Counted from the first letter of the stretch, positions 23,473 through 35,531 are shown. The stretch: DNA of 64,000 nucleotides from Fennellomyces sp. T-0311 (GCA_025266875.1 JALLLT010000001.1:1116001-1180000); one strand, 5' to 3'. Program-made: numbers and translations. Notes: generated from the sequence alone by a model not told the origin.

Positions 23473-24783
23473 CTCGGTACTGCTCATGCACTTCCTCCGC
23501 TCTGTGTGATAGCATATCTTTTGATAACGTCTGAGGACGGGCGGGGATGTGGGAAAGTTTTGCATGATTTGTCATTGCTAGCCTCAGACTACCTGGTACT
23601 TTTAGAGTTCGTGGCAAAACTGAAAGCAAAATCAACAAACCTGACCCCGTGTTTCGTAGAAACAACGATAAAGCAAGCCAGATTGCATTCTAATGTCCTT
23701 TCTCATGTAAAGAGCTACTTTGCATGAAATGTAGAATGTGGACGATCGTTTACAAACCTGAGGATGCTTGTGTAGGCAGACGTTGTGAGAGAATACCTCT
23801 CAGGTAGGTTAGTACTGCCGACGAAACTCCAAGTTCAGCAGGACGGTTTCTGACAAAGATTCTGCCTTAAAAGGTAATTATTGGTGACACGATCACTAAC
23901 CATGAGAGCAAATAAGGACGTGGTGTCATTGTGCTAGCCTTTGACTTTTGCCTCATGACATCGGAGCAGTATCCCGCATCTCAATCCAGTTTGGCCACCC
24001 TGGAAAACCCTAATCGTATATGTAATCTCGATTATGTTTGTTAGCAAATGATATGCTTGATAGTAATACTTTATTGCAATTAGGAAAGCAAATATATCAA
24101 ACAAAACGCCGCTGATAAAACGTTACGGTCATTTTTTTTATTTCCGCAGCTGATTATGCCTTTTTTCATTGGTCCCAGTGATTGAGGGAACGAATGCTGA
24201 TCTGAGTATTACCACATGAAAGATCTAATATGTGTGCACCGGCTTAATTTTATGAAGTGCGTTCTGATTGAATTAAGAATATTTAGCGGCAACAGGTATC
24301 ACTTTCTCATTTCTAATCGGGTATCCAATCGTGAACGTTATTCTTTTCATACCCGAAGAGAACCGATGATCGAAGAAGTGGATATTACGCGTATCTTCGA
24401 TCCCTATCATACCATATCACTATGCATGAAAGTAGCATCTGCTACTATATATTCTGAAAACGACCTTCTGTTATATCATTAATATTTACAATAATTGATG
24501 GATTGATACCAATGATGACAAAAACAGACATTCACTGTAAAGGAACCTTTACGATGACGATGGCGTGAGTAACACATCATCTAACATCATCTAACATCAT
24601 AATTTCCGTTAGGATTTCAACCAGGTTCGTATTTCTATACAAAAAACCTTACGTAAGAGGATGTCATTTTCTTTTCCACTGCCCGCCTTAACACTTATCG
24701 ACATTTGACACCGGTTGACCGTGTATCGCTAGTACATAATAGTTCGTACTATTCAGAGGGTACGCAGCAGCCTCTTAATTTAC

Positions 24784-25290
24784 ATGGATAGTATAGTTAA
24801 GACGTATAGGATACCGGACCATCGAAATGAACCGCAGGTCCTCGACCACACCTTTTTTAACTGCTTACCGCGTTCAAATAATGTGCTGACCCAGGCAAAT
24901 GGAAGAAACGGGGCCAGCATTTTTGCATGTCTTCGAAAGATCGATAAACTGAGCCATAGAGATGAATAGTACGACGATGACGAACCGGCACCAGAAGAAG
25001 CACTGCAAGATCAAGTATACACATCCACATGTAACCGCACTTAGTGTGGTGCCTCATTACTCAGGTACTTCTTTCTTTTAGGCGTTATACCTTCGTAGTT
25101 CTTTTTCCTCCTTTTATTTTATATCAACCTTTTAATAATACAGGCCTGTCTTTTTTCCAGTAAGATTTTCATACTTGGTATCAGCTCTCTTCATTATATA
25201 TCTATACATTTGTACCGCAAGAAAGTGATCGCATACCTATAGGGACAGGTCAATTAGCCTTCCGAATAAGATTCACACTTTTTCAGCTAA
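24784..25290 (+). repeat. Diverged coding repeat, copy 1
   Basis: An ORF of 61 codons ends at 24969 and, one stop later, the same direction continues with DEPAPEEALQDQVY. Downstream is a T-rich stretch with phrases ATATCAACCT, GTACCGCAAG and CTATAGG. The same order of elements recurs at 42355-42670 with changes throughout, so these are two decayed members of one dispersed family carrying the 3' end of a protein gene. The parent element is not identified. Confidence 0.4.
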
Positions 25291-25480
25291 GACGTATAGA
25301 AGGTTATATTTTACATTAGACTGCAATGAGGTCTTGTGCATCAAGTTTTTTAGGCAGGCAAAAAAGAGAGTGTTAGAGAAAAGATAAAATATCATGCTAT
25401 ATAAAAATGAATGGTGATGTTCATAGGTAATGAATAACGGACTGCACTTGAGGGCATTGAGAAGGTAGTACGGGTGATTA

Positions 25481-25629
25481 CACCGCAAATAATTTTTGTG
25501 AATAATTTTTCGAACTGGTTAAACATAAGCTTTTTAACTGCTTGAGTTACTAAAAGTGGTAGTACAAGTGGTTAAAAAGCTTATGCCTAACCACCTCAAA
25601 AATCATTCACCAAAATTTTTTTTGCAGCG
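25481..25629. mobile_element. MITE family A, copy 1
   Basis: 149 bp with long imperfect terminal inverted repeats of about 55 bp (outer end CACCGCAAATAATTTT; inner end near AAGCTTTTTAAC). It is flanked by a 3-bp direct repeat TTA (25478-25480 and 25630-25632). It has no coding capacity. A related copy lies at 27958. The 3-bp duplication fits CACTA- or Harbinger-type mobilisation; the class is inferred. Confidence 0.7.
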
Positions 25630-26169
25630 TTAGTATCACACCAAACTTTAAGAAATGTGATACATTCCATTAAAGGCGTTTTTATACCATATGTTCCTCT
25701 TATTCCAGTCTCCGGTATTTATATATTGTTAATAAATTAACTGTGCTTAAACAATACTGCATATATTCTTGATATATATGCGATAATGTAAATAAAATAG
25801 GATGATTAATAGCTATCTGCGTCGAATCTTGATATTATATTATCTCTTGGTAATAAAGATATTTGGTATAAATTAGCGAGGCCTTTCCAAAGTCGATAAT
25901 CTCTGAAGCGCAGGAATAAGCATACACACCTATGTGATCGTGATAAACCCAATCGCCTGCCTGCAATTAAGGCAGGCGTGTATTTTAAGAAGACAATCAC
26001 TACCATCGCATGTCGATCTCCAGATACTGCACCTATGCTGTGGCAGAATACCGCTGTACGTCCGAACAAAAAGTTCATCCTTTGTTAATTTAATTCGGTA
26101 TTTATCTAATTATAATTATTTTTGTAACCAGTGTCTTACCCATATTACTTGCCCCGAATATATATCGGC

Positions 26170-26990
26170 TCATGGTCGGCTCATATACGTGCTGAACACA
26201 CAGTCGTTGACATAGTCTAATCTATACAAAAGCGGTTTGTTAGCCATTAGTTTTGGTGCGTTTACACATGGCTTTCGTAATATTGCTCTCTTGATAATTG
26301 CTAGCTTTGAAAGATTAAAAATTTCCATTAATCTGAGCATATGCGACAAAGAAATATCGAACATAGTGTTGTGCTGGTTCAACAATAACTCTCACATACG
26401 GTGGTAAGTAGGCATTAAATATTGGATTGATGACTCCAGAGACCTTCTCCATATCCGAGAGAGTAAAGTGAAATGCCATAAAATCTGCTTGATCAAAAGC
26501 GCTTCGTGCCCGATATAATATAGGCTATCGGCAAACATTTTTTCGCCAAAGCATCCATTTCCTATATGAAAGGTTATATAATAAAACTGAGTCACTATAA
26601 AACTGCGTGGCATTACATAAACGTTTCTTACATCAATCTGATCCAACGACATTTAAAACCAAACCTTGAGCAAGACGAATCAAGTACTTCATGTTTTCCA
26701 TGGGAATGAAAATTTTGTTGCTGGGTAAGACAGGAGATCTGGAATCGTCAACTGTTATAATACGCAGCACCAACTCAGCGCCAGAGTACAGTTTCTCCAT
26801 TTGTAAAGCTCTTCAGAGTGATCAAAAGCTACCTTGGATACTCTGGCGGCCGCAGCATTGCGGATAAATGATGGTTGTTTGTATGGGTCGTGTAAATGAT
26901 CCGCCCAGAGTACGAAACCAATTCTAATACTTGTTGTATTCCGGACTGGCGTATTCCACCTCACACATAGAGTGTAATATCATCATTCAA
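26170..26990 (-). pseudogene. Frameshifted coding relic, unknown
   Basis: The minus strand has successive open segments in different frames with protein-like composition, for example MENMKYLIRLAQGL, then FHFTLSDMEKVSGV and YLPPYVRVIVEPAQHY, interrupted by stops and frame changes. No family recognised. May be a dead gene or an element remnant. Confidence 0.2.
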
Positions 26991-27957
26991 CGTCTCTATG
27001 CCTCTTAGTATTACTTTTATTACGACAACGTGCACGACTGTAGAGCTAATTATGTGCCTATTCACATGCCCAAATGCCTCAGAGACCTTAACATATCAAG
27101 AACGACCACGCACATTAACTCAGTATTGGTTATAGCACAGATAAAGCCACTGTGATAAAAGAAGGGTAAAGACTTATAACAATCGGAAGTCGCTGAGACC
27201 GGAATAGAGCTCTGTTATCAGATTGATCGCCTCGATATTCTATGATAGTACTCTATTTATACTGGTCTGTTCGGATCATCGTTTACTACGATATTCTAGC
27301 CCTTCTTTCATCGGATGTTTCTTTAGTATGTCGGTGCTCTCTTTAGACTCGCACTAAGGGATATATTCCCTGATTACTTTTATCCGATTTCTCGTTTTTC
27401 TTAATTATCATGTCAGCCACGACAGCCACGATAAGCATTCGTCCCGAACTCAATATATATATATAGATACAGAGTCGTTTTCCTCAGATTAAGCAACCTT
27501 GGTCTGGTCTCGTCTTTGAACATCCATCCTGTATCGCAGAACACTACATGGGACATATTTGCGCTGTCAAATTTGATACCACAAATATTCCAACAGTTTA
27601 ATAGCCACTGGATCCGGATTTCATTTGACGGCTGGATAAAATATAGTAAATTAAGCTGCTTTTTTGGTTAAATAATGAGCTTTCAGTTACTATAGAATGA
27701 TTCAATGTGTTGTAAATCCTTTTCCATCCAAGGTGTTGACGGCATATTTCGTTCAAGTCATCAACAACAAGGCATTCTCTTCATTAAACTTAAGATTTGG
27801 GTCAGGGATCATGTCGAACTTTCTCCGAGTGACGACATTGTGTAAATAACGGGACCTCTTGCAATAGACGGAACGGATGGGATTGGTTGCTTCACTAGCT
27901 GATCTCGTTGCTTGGTCTCCAATTGCATGATTGCGTTGAGAAGAACAGTACTCCTAT

Positions 27958-28116
27958 CACTGCAAATAATTTTGGTGAATTTTGGTGAATAATTTTTCGA
28001 AGTGGTTAAACACAAGCTTTTTAACCGCTTAAGTTACTAAAAATGGCAGTACAAGTGGTTAAAAGCTTATGTTTAACCATTTTAACCACTTTTAACCATC
28101 AAAATTATTTGCAGTG
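27958..28116. mobile_element. MITE family A, copy 2
   Basis: 159 bp starting and ending with perfect CACTGCAAATAATTTTG inverted termini and carrying the same AAGCTT-containing arms as copy 1. It is flanked by a 3-bp direct repeat TAT (27955-27957, 28117-28119). An internal duplication (TTTTGGTGAA twice) distinguishes it from copy 1. It is the better preserved copy. Confidence 0.75.
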
Positions 28117-28982
28117 TATTAACAAGTAGGTCCATATATAGCTGAGGTTCTTGTACCTTGTCCATAACAGAAGCGCTGTAGGCACACTTGCCATATATTA
28201 CAACACCCTTCCTTGCGTTAAGTGACATGCGTGATAGACACTGGAGTTGAAGGTTCTGTAAGTTAAAGCAAACCTATCTCATGTAACATTAAGCTAGCAA
28301 GTGCCAATTATCTTGTAAGGTAATCAAGGCAACAATGTTCCGGCCTATGTTAATACCCATGTGTACAAGCTCTTCGAAAGTATGCTACATGAATGCAGCG
28401 ATTATCGTAATTAGCTGTACCTATTTTAAGAAGCACATTATCGTGTGTATGTAACTCAATCGGTGTGTGATTGTCTGCTCCAATCATAGCCGAAGCTTTT
28501 GGATAAAGTAGACTACATACCGTCGTACAGAAACATAATATATAGCTTAAACCGTTCAGTGAACTATGTAAGGTATTTAATTTTACTATTAATCAAAGTG
28601 GTTGGTAATTCGTATAGCGTCGTAGTATGCACAATGACATACAGAAACCTGCTTCACTTCTCGTAATGATAATTATTTCGGGGAATGCTTGTACACTAAA
28701 AAAGTAATGATATCGTCAAGTGAGTTGGATTGACAGAAAAGATGATCTTGATGGGCATGAGCACTGCGACAGATGATGATGGCTGACTTAATCCTGAGCT
28801 GTTTGAAGGGAAATGCAAAGTACTTCCCACACAGTAGTCATCTCATCCAGTGTCATACTTCTTGTTTTTCTATGTATTCTTTATTGAATGTCTAGAGCCA
28901 TTAATAGGAGATAAACGTACGTGATCAATTACTTGTCGGCAAAGTATATCATCAATGTAACCCTAAAGAGAGTAGGGCATTA

Positions 28983-29191
28983 CAGTCAACCCCGTTTTTT
29001 GCACACTCCATACTACTTTTGGATTTCTCAATAAAGCATAGTAGTTTTGGAATTCGCGGTTTGTAAAATGAATATTAGTAAAATGTTTTTATTGAAAGCA
29101 AATCAATCGGTAAATCCTCGGTGCACCATATCTAGTAGTAGCCTCTCCCGATACATGCTCAGCCTCGGATGTGAAAACACGAGGTTGACTT
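28983..29191. mobile_element. pogo/Tigger-like MITE
   Basis: 209 bp. The left end is CAGTCAACCCCGTTTTTTGC; the inverted right end reads AAGTCAACCTCGTGTTTTC. Both sides are flanked by TA (28981-28982 and 29192-29193), the target duplication of Tc1/mariner-pogo elements. It encodes no transposase. Class assignment comes from terminal sequence style and the TA duplication. Confidence 0.55.
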
Positions 29192-31143
29192 TAAACATGA
29201 GAGATAATCCGAGTCTCTCGTTTTTCTTGACATGATATCATTTCACATAATTTCATAATGTATGATCTACATGGCTGTGTCAGAAGCTGCCATTCAGATT
29301 TCAAGCTTTAAATAGGGTACATGTTATCATCTGAAAATTCCGGAAAGCTGGCATAAAATTTCTACGTGCCAAACGTTTAAGAATGCCGAATAATTTTCAT
29401 GTGTATATACGATATATTTGTAGACAAAGCATTATGGGCGGTCAGATGAACGTGCTGAAAGTCTTCACAAATCTAAAATTGAACCAAACGTAGATACATA
29501 TATTCTGATAAGCATTATGTAAGAAATTTGTTTCCAGCTCACTGGATTGGTATACAGTGGTACATGGCACGGTATGCTTAAATGTACATTATTCTTTCGC
29601 TACCATAAATTTGGCAAGAACGAAATTCTAAATAAGCTATATGTATTGCATATACTTGGCGCTTCGACGGGTCTGACTGCGTAAGTGTATCCACCTAACG
29701 TTAGTACTGTTTATTCCGAATGTTAAAAGGGATTTTGCACGTGTATAAGGTACACATTGTCACTATAATAGAGGAGTTCAGTGAATGTCCATAAGATCAT
29801 AAATATAAGAGAAATACTTTTCCATATCAACGTAATAACAAGGTAATTGTACTTTTCTTGATATCTTTGTAAGAAGTTTATGTTACAGTTGTTGAGTATC
29901 TTTTGGAAGGCATAAAGGTTGTCTGTGTAAAAAAATAATCGAATACCCAACTCGGTATTTTTTATGTTCTGATATTAATGGAGGTTCACTGAACTCTCCT
30001 AATATTCGCTACTTAGATTTATGCAACGCATAGAAATAGGGACTTACAGAAAGGCTTTGGACTAGCGCATGGATCTTGCTAGTTATCGGACATTATTGGC
30101 ACCCTACAAGGCTTTTAGGCCCTGAATAATGGAATATCAAAAATCAATAGTCGTCATGGGGTACCTATGGTATCAAGTCCCAGCAAAAAATTTATTAGCC
30201 AGTCAACATTACCATTTTTGTTTCACAGGGTGAGGGATGCAAAAAAAGAAAATATGACGTTATGTTAACTGTTGCCCCTCCGACAGATTTGCCAAGGGCA
30301 CATAAAAAAGTACTCTCGGCACAACTGTGTCTCCACTTGAACTTGCTGTTTCTGACACTAAAGTGGCTATTTTGCTGAGCCACAGCTACAATTTTGCCAG
30401 AATTTGAGGGCTTAAAGCAAGAAACCATATAACTTGGGAAAGCTGTCTCGGCAGGACAGCCGATAGACAAGCTGGGTCACTTTCCCATTTGAATTAAAAA
30501 AGACACTTTTGGTTAGACTCTCCATTACTGGAGCTAGTAATCTTTTCATAATATGTACGATAAAAGCAAAAGATCAGCAGTGACAGGTGTTTGATAGCCT
30601 GTGACAGACCCTGGTAATGACATTTGACGCCAAATCACACGATGAAATCCCCTCAATTGCGAGCGGGTTGGACTTGGGGGGGAGTTGTCCATGGCTGGGC
30701 AGGTTCTACAAAGAAGATGGAGGGGTCGGGTTGACGGTTGTGTGTCAATGTAACACTGCCCACGTGTACACTATGCACAGAGGGTAGCACAGATTATCTC
30801 GGGCAGTTACCATGGTATCGGCTTTAGCAACGGTTAATTTGTGAGAGGTCAGGAGAAAAGGCAGTGGCGCGGTGTGCTGTTGCGGGTAAGGGTTCGGCAA
30901 TAAAACTACAGAAGTGTGTGGGCAGTGGGAGGGGTAGGCAAGGCTGCCGTTGATGCGAACGAGGGGCGGGGTGGCCGCGGACTTTTGGCAGAGAGGGGCA
31001 GGTTTCCCCGCGAGGCAAGAGAGAGGAAGTACAGAAGATCATTTTCTTTACTTTCTCTTCCTCTTAAAAAAATCCGTTCACCTTTACGCTCCTTAACATC
31101 CCTACCCGGTGTCCTCCTCACGTCCCCTAACCATCGCTGGAAG

Positions 31144-31509
31144 GTAAGTGCTCGTCGACCGATGGTATAAGATAAGCGCGGCCCCCCATTGACTGGCTTT
31201 GCAATTCAATATCAACAGATCCCGTTTTAAGGTATTTGTCGAATCCGGTAAAAGTTTTTTGTGTACGCGACTCCTTGTGTTTGCGGGCGTGTGTTTCTTT
31301 ATCAACTTGGGAACCTCATTGGGGCTGGCCATCATCTCTTTTTGTGCTCTCTCTCGCTCTTTGCTCATTCTCCCTAAGGACAATATTGTTCCTCAGCCAC
31401 GAGATATCTCTGAAAAACACCCGCCTCGCACTTTTCCACTCCGGTCTTTCCACACTTCTTTCTCTCTCTTCTGCTCCGTTCATCTAAATTCTGTTGCATT
31501 TTGATTTAG
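31144..31509 (+). other. Probable 5' UTR intron of casein kinase I
   Basis: A consensus donor (AAG before GTAAGTG at 31144) and a pyrimidine-rich acceptor (GATTTAG ending 31509) bracket a 366-nt segment directly before the ATG at 31550. The preceding 300 bp are unusually GC-rich, as expected for a housekeeping promoter. Inferred from splice motifs only. Confidence 0.4.
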
Positions 31510-31549
31510 CACATCCAATCCTCCTCCATCACTCCACCAAAAAAGACCA

Positions 31550-33079
31550 ATGACCGGAAACCATTCCCATTCTTCCACTGCAGCCAATTCATATTCCTCG
31601 CACAACGTCGTTGGCGTGCATTACCGGGTCGGCAAAAAGATTGGCGAGGGCAGCTTCGGTATTATCTACGAAGGTGAGATGCCTAAAGGCCATTCCATCT
31701 CCATGTTCTGTCGCAGTAACACAAGCAGTATCTTTCTTGTCATCAAGGCACGAATCTACTCAATAATCAGCCAGTCGCTATCAAGTTCGAACCAAGGAAG
31801 AGCGATGCACCCCAACTGCGTGACGAATACAGAACCTACAAAATTATGGCAGGCTCCAGTAAGTCTATCTGCGCTGGTGGGAGTACCCCGTTAACATGAC
31901 AACAAATGCGCTCTAGCCGGTATACCCACAGCCTATTACTTTGGCCAGGAAGGGCTCCACAATATCCTTGTAATTGATTTACTGGGCCCTAGTCTTGAAG
32001 ATATGTTTGACATCTGCGGGCGCCGATTCTCGACCAAGACCGTCGCCATGCTCGCAAAGCAGATGGTATGAGAAAGCTCAGCGCATTGCTCGATTCATGC
32101 TAATCATCCCCCTCTTCTGTCTCTTCATTCTCTCCTAACTCCCTACAGCTCAATCGCGTGCAGACCATCCATGAAAAGAGCCTCATATATCGAGATATCA
32201 AACCGGACAACTTCTTGATTGGCAAACCTGGTACCAAGATGGCCAACCACATCTTCATTGTTGATTTCGGCATGGCCAAACTGTACCGTGACCCCAAAAC
32301 CAAGCAGCATATCCCCTACCGCGAACGCAAGAGTCTTTCCGGCACCGCACGTTACATGAGCATCAACACACATTTGGGCCGAGGTATGTGCTCGAGCATT
32401 GAGAATTTTGACACTGTTGCTGATTGGTGCCCTTGCAGAGCAATCTCGTCGTGACGATCTTGAGGCGCTCGGGCATGTATTCATGTACTTTTTGCGTGGA
32501 TCTCTGCCATGGCAGGGACTGAAGGCTGCCACGAATAAGCAAAAATATGAAAAGATCGGCGAGAAGAAGCAGAGCACGGCAGTCAAGGATCTTTGCGAAG
32601 GCTTTCCCGGTTCGTACCAGAAATTTCGCACCCATTCCTGTTTCAATTAACCCTTTTGTTTTACCTTTGCAGAGGAATTCGGCATCTACCTTCAATACGT
32701 TCGAAAGCTCGGCTTTGAAGAGACGCCCGACTACGATTTCCTGCGGGAACTGTTCACCAAGGTCATCAAGAACGCCGGCGAGGTTGAAGACGGTGTGTAC
32801 GATTGGATGCTGCTCAACAACGGCAAGGGCTGGGAGACGCTTTCGAAACGCCAAGCCGCCCGTCAAGGTTTGCCTGCGCCTGCCAAGAAGGTGATTGCCG
32901 ATAATCAGCGCCAGATGACTTCGGGCAAGCATCCCGAGCCCCAGACGAGGGAACAGCCCGTGGCAGAGGCAAACCAGGCTTCAGCACAAGCGACTCAGCG
33001 TCATAGTCAGCAACAGCCAATACGTCAACCGAAGAAACCAAGTCTTCTGGCAAAGCTGACGTGCGGCTTGTGCCAGTGA
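31550..33079 (+). CDS. Casein kinase I, Yck/Cki1-like
   Basis: Six exons: 31550-31673, 31748-31858, 31917-32065, 32149-32383, 32439-32609 and 32673-33079. Coding length 1197 nt gives 398 aa. Kinase domain from about residue 25: glycine loop GEGSFG, VAIKFE lysine, [10 protein letters not shown] catalytic loop, VDFGMAK, and the CK1-specific [10 protein letters not shown] in place of APE, followed by [16 protein letters not shown] Gln-rich linker follows, then the protein ends [11 protein letters not shown]. Two cysteines at the very end suggest palmitoylation and plasma-membrane attachment as in yeast Yck1/2. Known roles of the group include endocytosis, morphogenesis and nutrient signalling. 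The intron before the last exon has a less usual GTTCGT donor. Confidence 0.93.
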
Positions 33080-34003
33080 CCACGGAAGAGTCGAATAGGG
33101 CATCCATATTATTCCCTGGACTAGAAGAACATCTACAAACATTACCTCTCTTGTTTCACCCAACTTCTCCCCGAGTGTCTCTCTGCCATCTCGCTCTCTC
33201 TTTCACTCTCTCCCTCTCTTTTTTTCCTTCTTCTTTACACATGCACACTGTCACTATTGCAAACACGACACTCTCTAACACTCCGCATACTCGCTGCACT
33301 GCGCGGTGATAGCAAATCTATTTCTTCCTTTTCTTTACTTTGGTTATTACTATTTTATTGCAAAGCTTCTATTAATTACGGCGTCACTTGTCCCTTTCTT
33401 CATTTACTGTTCATTTTCAACGTTTGTCTTAATCAATGAACACTCTTTATAAACATAGACATCATGGTGACATTTTAGGCGTCTCCCAATCGCAATTGAC
33501 AACAATCCTTGTAATGTTTAGTGTCTCGCGTCACACAAAACTTCTGATATTCTGTTTTACCATTTTCTACTCGAGGAATGTCGGCTTGACTTCCGTTGAA
33601 AGTGAACCTAGTCATAGCAACAGCTGCCTTTTTTTGCCTTGGCAACGGACTACAGCATACTTTCGTGGCCCTCATGTTTGCTCTTTCCCCTTCATAATTA
33701 AACGTTTTTAACGTCACATGTGGTTCATGGCCCCTCATTTCGTGTTCTTGCGTTGTGGCCCCGTCCGCAGCTCCTGATCGTTACGTTATCTGCCATCTCA
33801 TTGGTACTCCCGAGCAACAAATAACTGAACAGTTGGCTGCAACATCGATTCTTGGAAAAATATAGTATGATGTTCATTAATCCAGGTGACCTTTTTTGCG
33901 TTCAGGAAAGTTAGGGTTACTCCATACACGTGATCTGGTAGCAACGCATATCTTCCTTACATATTATTAGTCGATACCAAATTCTTTTATGGTTGCATTG
34001 CAA
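33080..34003. other. Casein kinase 3' region and unassigned upstream DNA
   Basis: 33140-33240 is a long C/T-rich tract, probably the casein kinase 3' UTR. Open segments such as RYVICHLIGTPEQQI (about 33777-33860, plus) look coding and may be an upstream exon of the next gene, but I could not connect them. Confidence 0.3.
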
Positions 34004-34396
34004 ACATGGAGCGATTTCAGCCAATTACCAAGCAGGATACCCAACAACCATCTACGTCTGGTAGATGGATAGAGTTAGACTACAGTGTGCAGGGGTAAGA
34101 AATTAATCTAATAAAATGGTGCACAATCTTCGTCAGCTTTTGGTTTTATCAGTAACCGATACACCAGGAAAACCTGTAGGAGAAGCTACTCTACTGTAAC
34201 CATGAAAGATGACAACATTTTGGCTTTATTGCAGTTCAACTGATGGGAAAGCCTTTCATCCGAAAATCCGTGTCACACTGGATTTTCACTTGCCTGCCAA
34301 CTTGTCTATCCCCCCTTTTATGCATTAGAGCCTTGCGTAATGCCAGGTAACACCACCAAAAGTAGATCGAGTTCCATCCAGTTAATAATGTGACAG

Positions 34397-35036
34397 GAAA
34401 TAATCACAAACAGAAGTCCACGGACCGACGTGATTCGTTAAAGCAGCAGCAACGAAAGAATTCAGCGGGTAAAAAATCAGCAAGCAAGATTAAAGGCACA
34501 ATCAGATGAGAGCTAATTAGGAAAGCGTAGGCAAACAGAAAGAGTACCAACAGACATCTGGAAGCAGCAAGACGACAAATACCAACACAACCAGCAATAA
34601 CAACAGTCGCGCAACCACACCGCCAATAGCAGCTGTACCTGCACCAGTAACACCGCATACTGTGGGACTCAATGGATTCAACAGTGCAGAGATCAGGCAA
34701 TTCCTGAATCAACGCAAGTGTTTGCAGACAAGCAGGGAGCAGCGGAGGGTACTGACGTGCTGTGTTTAGGGTTTTCGGATACAATGACAGCGTACCACGA
34801 CAGCAATGCCGAGGTATCCACGCGACCCGTAAAATACGAGAGCCAGGAAAAGGCATGGGGCAACAAGGGCGGATTGCCATCGGTGTGGGGTCAAAAAAGT
34901 ACGTGCTGTGCTTTATGATAATATACGCAAAAGTAAATAACAAAAAAAATTGGGGATAGATGGAGCCATGGCGACGGGGGCGGATCTGTTCTTGGAACTC
35001 GTAAAACCACAGCAACAGCAGCAGCCACAGCAGTAG
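34397..35036 (+). CDS. Unrecognised multi-exon gene, 3' part
   Basis: Four exons join in frame with GT-AG introns of 62, 50 and 61 nt: 34397-34468, 34531-34646, 34697-34898 and 34960-35036. The readable product is polar and Asn/Gln/Thr-rich (SRATTPPIAAVPAP), then FADKQGAAEGTDVLCLGFSD and KAWGNKGGLPSVWGQ, ending with GADLFLELVKPQQQQQPQQ. The first exon begins in phase 1 after a 50-nt intron (34347-34396), so more exons lie upstream. Candidates include MERFQPITKQDTQQ at 34006 and a STDGKAFHPKI segment near 34240, but the joins could not be fixed. No family recognised; low-complexity composition suggests a regulatory or RNA-associated protein. Convergent with the Yippee gene, 47 bp between stops. 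Confidence 0.5.
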
Positions 35037-35083
35037 TAGAAGTAGTAGTAGTTAAATGTATGCGTGTGTGTCTGTGGGTGTGC

Positions 35084-35531
35084 TTAATCATCATCGCTCC
35101 ATACAATTTCTCGGGACACTTTGGACTTTTCAACAATGTATCTGCCTTCCTTGTACTTCTGGTGCTTCTCGCGTGCCTTCACGTACTTCCATCCGAGTTT
35201 CGCACGGCACACTTTGCAGGATATATCGGCCACCGTATGCACGCCTGTCATCAACAGCCGCTCTTCTTTCTCACCTACTGTTATATTGACGACTCTGCCT
35301 ACAAGATATGCAGGACCATGCTATGTATTAAGAAAAAGTGGCCATATTTTATATTCAGCAAATAGTATAATCTCTTGAACAAGAGAGACAATAACATACT
35401 CGACCCTGGAATGCTCTCGACAAAATCGCATTGTGCGTGGTAATGTGGCAATGGCAGCTGGTACAAGTGTACACACGGTTCTGGACATTGAGGTAAACCT
35501 GGTGTTCCTGCGATTGTTTTCTACTCGTCAT
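35084..35531 (-). CDS. Yippee-like zinc-binding protein (YPEL/Moh1)
   Basis: Two exons, 35400-35531 and 35084-35320, with a 79-nt intron (donor GTATGT, acceptor TACATAG). The product is 122 aa, standard for the family. The Yippee signature is complete: C23-X2-C26, 52 residues, C79-X2-C82, with ILSRAFQGR, VNITVGEKEERLLMTGVHTVAD and KLGWKYVKA. Yippee proteins are small zinc proteins; yeast Moh1 is linked to stationary-phase survival and the fold resembles cereblon's thalidomide-binding domain and Mis18. The gene is not visible as one ORF because exon 2 lies in a different frame from exon 1 in the genomic sequence. Confidence 0.93.

Larger units (their letters stand above)
23480..31130. other. 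8-kb gene-free, repeat-bearing region
   Basis: No intact gene found. Holds a tandem ACATCATCTA repeat (about 24574-24600), the protein-coding repeat relic (24784-25290), two copies of one MITE family (25481 and 27958), a pogo-like MITE (28983-29191), and a frameshifted minus-strand coding relic (about 26170-26990). The last 500 bp become GC-richer, forming the casein kinase promoter. Confidence 0.5.

Noticed and set aside
30195..30470. Minus 91-codon ORF
   Set aside because: No recognisable domain and no supporting signals.
33475..33738. Minus 87-codon ORF
   Set aside because: Composition is plausible, but no start context, partner exon or family could be found, and plus-strand coding pieces of the neighbouring gene may overlap.
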